Translations under genes and position numbers: made by a program
From: Massospora cicadina
Lineage: Eukaryota; Entomophthoromycota; Entomophthoromycetes; Entomophthorales; Entomophthoraceae
Assembly: GCA_022478985.1 (NCBI GenBank)
Contig: JAKSZP010017467.1
Coordinates: 22,496 to 86,495 of the forward strand
Length of the DNA stretch: 64,000 nt
Reading direction: 5' to 3'
Shown: positions 57,781-64,000 of the stretch, piece by piece
Layout of the letters: every line of letters starts with the position of its first letter
Numbering within the stretch: position 1 is the stretch's first letter
Notes under the pieces: generated by a model
Databases searched by the model: none
What the model saw: the letters and a program-made list of their open reading frames with translations, nothing else
What the model was told of the DNA's origin: nothing

Positions 57781-58729
57781 CTGGTTTGACTCTGATGGAG
57801 TAATTTCCACTATTAGCACAACAGGGGTATCAGGAATACTGGTGGATGTGGAATCACAGTAAATGGTATTTGGACTTAGACTTGGATTTGGATTTGGGCT
57901 TTGATTTGGGTTTTGACTTTGGATGTAGGTTCTGGAGTGTGGGTGCAAACATGGCGATGCTGGAAGTGGGGGAGCTATGACCAGATCAGGGGGGTTACTG
58001 TTATTAAATTAGGACCTGTCTCCACATTGGGACCCATTAGGGGATGTAGGAATCAAGCTTGTTGTGTGCTCGCTGGTGCTAAACGCCACTGGAATCCACA
58101 ACGGTTTTATTAATTTAAAGTTAATAACACTAATATAATAGAAAGTTGAGTTTTAATGTTTTTTATTAGTGCAAGCGTGGGAAGAGAAAAAACATATCCT
58201 CTCAATATCCGATCAGTCAGTATTTAAACTGTATTGAGGGTTAAAGGGAATTCAATGATAAGTTTGGAACAGCCTGTTACAGTCTGAATAAGGAAATATG
58301 TGAATTCAGCCTATTGAAGCTCATAAAATTCGCTTCACTTTGGCTGAACAGTGGATGGGGAGTTAATTTTTTACAATACGTACCCATGGGGTAATAATTT
58401 AATAGATTTCAGCTAATCCCCTTTAGAAAAACTTTATTGCACCTTGGGGGACCTCCGCCATGCCTCTAAAAGGGGGTGGTCCCCGCTTAGGTGTTTGAAG
58501 GGAATTGGATGTGGCAGGGAGAGAAACTGCCAATTGACTCCTCAGGTTCCCTCGCAAGGTCAGGGCAATTTGACTGCCAACTTTGTGCTAATTGCCAGTT
58601 TAGTATTTGTAACAGTGTTACCCCACTTGCGAGGTTCCACCAAGAATTGGCCAGGGTCTTTTGGCTGATAAAATTGTTAATATTATTTAATTAAAAAATA
58701 TCAGTATTGCTGACTTGTAAATGTCCAAC
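57781..58729. other. Probable LTR and junction sequence
   Basis: 57840-57960 is a low-complexity run reading as Asn/Pro/Ser repeats on the minus strand. 58100-58700 probably holds the 3' LTR of Gypsy 5, since a polypurine tract and TGT start lie at its right edge; its left limit is not clear. Confidence 0.4.
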
Positions 58730-60886
58730 ATTCCCCTTTTTGGCTGATTTTGCCCCAAAACATTATTATCCTGAAACCAGGAGGGCAAATGTCCGACATC
58801 ACCCCCTCAAGGATGTTAGGGGAGAATAATACCTTTAGAAGCGACCATGTACCTGATTGATGGTAATCCCTGTAGCTAAGGACTTTATAGAGTACTCGTT
58901 TCCTCTCTTGTAGGTGATGGTAAAAGGACCCTCCCAAATTGATCCAAGCTTACCTCTTCTAAGAGTGATGTGGTTATGGTAGTAAAATACCATGTCAGAC
59001 ACTTGGAATTTAGGTAAGGGGTTTGGAGCTCATTGGCAGCCTGCCCTTCTTTAGTTACCATTTTTGCTAAATTGGTCATAGCCTCAGATTTTTAGTTGGA
59101 TGATGCGCTGAGCCAATTTTCTCATGACTTTCTCAAGTTCATCAACTTTAGAGGATAAGACATCTCTAGCTAAGAGGGCAGGTATTCCTGGTTCCCACCC
59201 ATACAAGACACAGAATGGGAAAATTTTCAAGATCCGGTGATAACTAATCTGGTAGGTCATAAGGACACTGGGTAGGTATTGATCCCAGCGAAGAGGATCA
59301 GAGGAGCCATTTTTGTAGAATGGAAACCAAGGTTCCATTGGCTCTTTCCACTGTCCCTTTGGTAGATGGATTGTACAGAGCCGAGAAAAGTTGTTGGGCT
59401 CCCATGGAGGTAGCCAAAATTTTGACTACTCTGGGGATAAAGTTCTTACCATTATCGCAGAGCAATACTTGAGGACAGAAATGTCAAGAGAAAACGTTCT
59501 GATGTAAAAATGTGGCTGTGGCCTTGGCCGTTTGGGCAGGGAGAGCCACGGCTTCAACCCACTTAGTGAAGTGGTCAATGGCTATGAGGATAAATCTGTT
59601 TACACCAGTAGTTTGAGGAAGAGTACCAACTACATCCAGACTGATGGTGTGGAAAGGTTGTTGAGGGTAGTTGGTTGATACTGGTGTCTAGTCTTAAAAT
59701 CAGATTGCTTCTTACACGTGAGTCAGGCTTTCAAGATGTCAACAATATATTCCATGATTCCATCCCAATAGTACTATCCTTAATCCACTCATAAGTTTTC
59801 TTGGCCCACCATGACTTAAAGTGGAGTGAACTTCTAGGATAGCAGGTATGCGTTCTGAGGGCCAAAGGTAGGGCAGCCAAATTGCCCCCACCTGCCTATA
59901 CAACTTCCTGTTCTCCACTTTGGTGTTGCGGGAGTTCTGGGCTAACATCTTCTGGACAGGATCATCCCCATCCTCCCATTCATTTGGGGTCATTAAGAGG
60001 TCATGTAACCTCTCCATCTCACTATTATCCAAGTGAAGGACTGGCAGCCGAGTCAACCCTTCAACATTCATGTGACGGGTCCTAGCATGGTGTTCAATCT
60101 TCATGTTGTAATGCTGGAGCTTTAGAGCCCAGCGAGCTAACCGGCCAGTAGGATCCTTCATATTCTGTAACCACTTCAACGAAGCGTGGTCCATAACTAC
60201 AGTGAAGGTGGTCCCATATAGGAAAGGGCGGTAGTGCTTCACAGTTAACAGAACAGCAAGGTTTCCTTCTCTGTAATTCTGTAGTTGCGTTCCGCCTTTG
60301 AAAGCATCTTACTGAAATAGGATACATGATGATATACACCGTTTTCATCTAATTGGGCTAAGATGGCCCAACAGCATAGTATGAGGCGTTGGTAAACAAG
60401 ATAAAGGGTTTAGTATAATCTGGGTGCCAAAGGATAGGACGTTGTTGTAGCAGTTGCTTCAGCATCTCAAAAGAGGCCTTTTGTTCAGCACCCCAATAAA
60501 AAGGGGTATTCTTGGTTAATAAATGGATAAGGGGCTCGCTGAGTTGGGCGAACTTAGGGATGAACTGATTTTAATACCCCATCATCCACAGAAATACCTG
60601 AATATCCCATAGATTTTTAGGGGGAGGCATTTTTGAGATTTCTTTGACCTTTTCCTGTATGGGTTGAATTCCTTCTTAAGAAATTGAGTGTCTGAGGAAA
60701 TCCAATTTCCTTTGGAAGACGGTACACTTTGAGGGTTTCAACTTAATATTTGACTTATGTAACAATTAAAACACCTCCTTCAGATGATCAAGATATTCGT
60801 TGAAAGTTTTTTAAGAACACCGTGTGTCATCAAAATAGACGATGACACAAGATAACTTCAGTCCTGCAAAATGTGATCCATTAACT
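58730..60886 (-). pseudogene. Ty3/Gypsy RT to integrase fragment (Gypsy 5)
   Basis: Minus strand. RT end with catalytic YFDD at 60836-60847. RNase H lies at 60242-60000 (FTVVMDHASLKWLQNMKD, then RHMNVEGLTRLP). The integrase zinc-binding His pair (HSTLSHGGPRKLM near 59810-59850) follows. Integrase at 59338-59084 has LMTYQISYHRILK and a C-terminal IWEGPF-type motif near 58930. It is close to the inner nested element in motifs and also lacks a chromodomain. Coding begins abruptly at 60886 because LINE D is inserted in the RT domain. Frames are broken many times. Confidence 0.85.
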
Positions 60887-60976
60887 TTTCTTTCTCGTTG
60901 CAAATACTTTTGCAACCCATTCAATTCAAGACTAAATCTAGTTTGATAATCTCATAGAGGGGATTAGTCTGCGCCC

Positions 60977-62392
60977 ATGTCTGGGAGCAGTTGGGCAAGC
61001 AAGGCAAGAGGAGCAGGCGGAAGGCCCGCGGCCTCTAACATTCAAAAACGCCCCGGAGAATCTGGTGGAATAGAAAAAAATCTAAAAAAACCAGCGGTCA
61101 CAATTTCCCTGGAGATACTCATGTGGCAAGCACGATACAACCAGTACATCAACACGCCACATTCCCAGCCACTTTCGTCGGTGTAATTTGGAGTCTGTGT
61201 GTATCTGGACATCCAAAAAATGGCCCTATGGGAAAAATTTTGTGAAGATGTACACAAAATTTTCCCAACCGCGGTGTATGTGGCACCTCACTCCATGTCG
61301 TGCGGTTGGCTGGACCTAGGTTTCAAAAACAAAATAGCAGCAGATGAGGCTGCAGTGGTGCGCATAGTGGTTGACCTCCCCGAAGGGCAATGGGTCATCA
61401 AAACTAAACGCACCAGATGGACAAAATCAAACCAAATTTTCCTCACGTTTGACTTTTTGCCTACTATGGTAAAACGTGACATTTTGGAGCAACACCTGAA
61501 AGATGGTCTCACTATATACAGCAAAATACAATCTTTCGAAATGCAACGTTTCATGCTGATGCCACACCTGTGCACTGGCAAAGCCATCGCAGTTCTGACC
61601 CCAACTGAGGAGATTGTGAAGGACCTAACCCAGATCCCGCACTCCACCTTTATTGATATCGCAGGGCACACCACCCACCCATTCCAGGTAACTGTGGACA
61701 GCGCGCCCCCCATTTGCACCCACTGTGACGTGTTCGGCCATAAGGCGCATGCATGCCCCATCAAAGAGGGCGTCACATTCCAAGAGCACCCCTCAGCAGC
61801 CATGGCCAGTGGGGAGGCGCACTACGAACCAACCGCAAGCACCAAGGAGGCTTTCCCGTGGGGAGCACAAGGCTGCTACCTATTGGTAAAGCCCATCTCC
61901 CCACAGGAGCAGAAGAAGGCTAAGCAGGCCCATAGGACCGCAGCCAAGGAAGCGGCCAAGGCCACCACCACCATCCCACACTCACAACGCCAGGAGGACA
62001 TGGAGACCTTCGTGGTGGAAGCAACTTGGGAATCCATCACCCAATCAGATTGGGAGACCCAAGCCAAATGGGCCACTCAATCTGAGGATCCGATGGGAGA
62101 TTTGATCTCACCCAATCACTGTACCCAAGCCCCAGTTGAAACTGACTTGGGACCTATCCCAACCAAAAAAAATTTTTTTGCCCCACTCGACGGTGCACCA
62201 AACTTATCCGCACTGTAAAAAATTCGTCCAACATCAGGAAAACAAAAAGCGAAGGCTAAAGCCAATACAACTCTTTCCGCAAAAATTAACAAAAACCCCG
62301 ATAGCATTGCTGCTAATACCCATGCTGCTGTGAAAGCCCGTGGGGACCTGGAAGAGGCTGGTGGGCCCAGGGGCCCTCCCCCTCGCACCTAA
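60977..62392 (+). pseudogene. LINE D ORF1, one frame with two in-frame TAA
   Basis: Starts MSGSSWASKARG at 60977. One frame runs about 472 codons to TAA at 62390-62392, interrupted only by TAA at 61184-61186 and 62216-62218. Basic N-terminus; an RRM-like region (NQIFLTFDFLPTMVKRDIL near 61430-61490); an intact zinc knuckle C-TH-C-DVFG-H-KAHA-C near 61715-61755; a long polar stretch; an Ala/Lys-rich basic tail (KQKAKAKAN) after the second stop. It would bind element RNA. Both stops need a single substitution to arise from sense codons, so inactivation looks recent. Confidence 0.88.
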
Positions 62393-62398
62393 GGTGCA

Positions 62399-64000
62399 AT
62401 GGGGGAAACCTTCACTCTAGGGATGCTGAATATCGCTGGACTCAAGGCCTCCCCATCCTGGGCTAGGAAACTGAGTTTTTTACAAAACAATTTACCCGTG
62501 GATATCCTGGCCATCCAGGAGTCCCACTGTCCACAAGGTTCCGAGGAAGCTTGGAAAACAATGCTCCTACCATCCCTATCCTTTTGGTCAAAGCACTGTG
62601 GGGTGCTAATTCAGAAAAACAATTTTTTCAAATTTACATCTTCAGAAACATTCCTAAATGGCCGAGTGCTCGTTGTCACCTTCTCATGGGCTGATGTTGC
62701 ACACACAATCATCAACATTTACGCCCCAAACAGTGCACAAGAGCGTCAGGAATTTTTCTTGTCAGTCAAATCCCTCCCGCTACCCCCCGATTCTTTCCTA
62801 ATTGGTGACATGAACTGTTGGCTAACCTCACCAACGGACTGGTGGCCACCCTCACCCCACATCCCACAGGGTCACATAGAACTATGTGTTCTAAAAGCCA
62901 CCCTTGGGTTAATGGATGCACTGCTGCGACATGCCCCACTGCTCAAAAACATGATGCATCCCCACGTCCACAATGGCCAATTAAGGTCCATGACCCACAT
63001 TGACCTTATTCTAGCACCGGCAAAATTCCAACCCCACATCTCCCACTTCAAAACAACGAAAATGGAATTCTCCGACCACCAACTGGTCTCAATAACATAC
63101 CACTTACCTGTCACAGTTGCAAAGGCCCCACATTGGTGCAAAATCTGCCCCCCAGAGCTTGCGTCACCAGGATTTTCCACATGGGTGGAAGAGGCAACTT
63201 TGGCAAAATCGTTTGTTGCACCATTTTACACAGACCCCATTTCCACATGGGCAACTTTCAAAGAGGACACCATCCGCCATTATCACCATCTCTCATCCAG
63301 ACGCTCACGAGCCACATTGGCAGTTATATCGCGGGCGCTGGCAGAATTGGCCCATTTGGAGTCCAACATTCCAGCCTCAGGATATAGCCCTGCATGGGGC
63401 CAGAAGTGGGTGGAGGCAGCCGCCCACCTCAACGCACTTGAAAGGCAACACAAACATCAGGTTTGTGTCCAATACAGGGCCACACGCATCACTAAAGGTG
63501 ACAAGTGCACCGCATACTTCTTCAAAAAAAATTTTGCACCACGCCAGAGCATGGCCTGCACACAGGTGCGAAGATCGGATAATTCTATTGTGGACACACC
63601 GGCCAAAGTGGCAATTGAAATGCAAAGATATTACTCCAAGTTATACTGAGCTGAACCAATTCAGCCAGCCGAAATGGCAGAATTTCTTGACAGAGCTCAT
63701 ATCTGCACCATTTTCTGATACCCGGAAATAATGAATTTAATTACTCCAAATGAATTATGGACTACCATTTGCAGTGTGCCAAACCGAAAATGCCCAGGCC
63801 CAGATAGAATTCCAAATGAGTTCTACAAAAAATATTTTAAATATATATCCCCATTGCTGCTAGCCTCACTCAACCAAAGCCTGTTGGAAACGCGCCTCCT
63901 ACCAGGAGGACATGAGGCCTTTACGGTCACACTCTTCAAGAAAGGGGATAGGCTAGACTTAGCCAACTGGCGCCCCATTTCTCTGACAAACACAGACACC
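62399..64000 (+). pseudogene. LINE D ORF2 (endonuclease and start of RT), runs off the window
   Basis: ATG at 62399, six bases after the ORF1 stop, so translation of ORF2 probably depends on reinitiation or read-on from ORF1 (inference). Endonuclease complete: MLNIAGLKAS, ILAIQESH with catalytic Glu, NIYAPNS, IGDMNCWL, THIDLIL and FSDHQLV. After about 416 codons there are in-frame TGA codons at 63647-63649 and shortly after TIF (about 63717), then the same frame continues into RT with RKCPGPDRIPNEFYKKYF and LANWRPISLTNTDT at the edge. No frameshift. Both TGA codons could derive from CGA by C-to-T change. Confidence 0.9.

Larger units (their letters stand above)
60887..64000 (+). mobile_element. 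LINE family D, young copy, truncated by the window edge
   Basis: Plus strand. 5' box TTTTCTTTCTCG ... ATACTTTTGC at 60887-60917, very short 5' UTR, ORF1 60977-62392, ORF2 from 62399 to beyond 64000. ORF1 and ORF2 each stay in a single frame, interrupted only by a few point stops, so this is the least decayed element in the window. It is inserted in the RT region of Gypsy 5. Confidence 0.9.

Noticed and set aside
57736..57948. A Pro/Asn/Ser-rich minus-strand ORF as a cell-wall protein
   Set aside because: The composition comes from a simple repeat of TTGGA/TTTGG units; there is no signal peptide and it lies in transposon debris.
61288..61803. A minus-strand ORF of about 171 codons
   Set aside because: Shadow of LINE D ORF1, which has RRM-like and zinc-knuckle motifs on the plus strand.

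Overview
The window looks like a stretch of a large, transposon-rich fungal genome. Only one ordinary host gene is recognisable: a six-exon major facilitator transporter of fungal type on the minus strand (5275-6983), with introns of only 33-45 nt. Nearly everything else is retrotransposon sequence. No rRNA gene, functional tRNA gene, CRISPR array or prokaryotic feature was seen. The exact fungal lineage cannot be fixed from the sequence alone.

Layout. 1-799 is a decayed Ty3/Gypsy pol fragment. 1690-3440 holds two old, inverted copies of an unrecognised coding element. 5275-6983 is the transporter. 7429-8408 is a cluster of short repeats sharing a terminal motif that contains GCGAAGC, including a tRNA-headed SINE-like unit. 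8412-46947 is a head-to-tail array of minus-strand LINE elements: family A (8412-16466), then three copies of family B: B1 (16468-22434), B2 (22438-23378 plus 35224-40322) and B3 (40511-46947). They are joined through (AAT)n/(ATT)n microsatellites. B2 is split by a chromodomain-bearing Gypsy element (23379-35223, 5-bp target duplication GTGCA). That element is itself split by a second Gypsy element (25758-31889, target duplication AGGGC). A tRNA-derived SINE that borrows the family-B 3' tail sits at 40373-40510. From the microsatellite at 46948-46967 another LINE, family E, runs the other way (46968-52243, plus). 53930-60886 holds three more Gypsy fragments. The last of these is interrupted by a young plus-strand LINE, family D (60887 to the window end), which has the most intact ORF1 and ORF2 in the window.

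How the parts relate. The LINEs encode an ORF1 protein (RRM-like fold plus zinc knuckle) and an ORF2 protein (apurinic-type endonuclease, reverse transcriptase, C-terminal region). The SINE has no protein and, from its shared tail, probably uses the family-B machinery. The LTR elements carry gag, retropepsin, RT, RNase H and integrase. Most copies are broken by stops and frameshifts.

Most unusual points: (i) a long tandem array of 13-residue W-x3-G-[FI] repeats inside ORF1 of LINE A; (ii) a roughly 166-bp minisatellite with an embedded perfect 8-bp hairpin, inserted between RT palm and thumb in every family-B copy, with 1, 2 and 4 units; (iii) the SINE/LINE tail partnership; (iv) microsatellite-linked LINE arrays sharing a 5'-terminal box.
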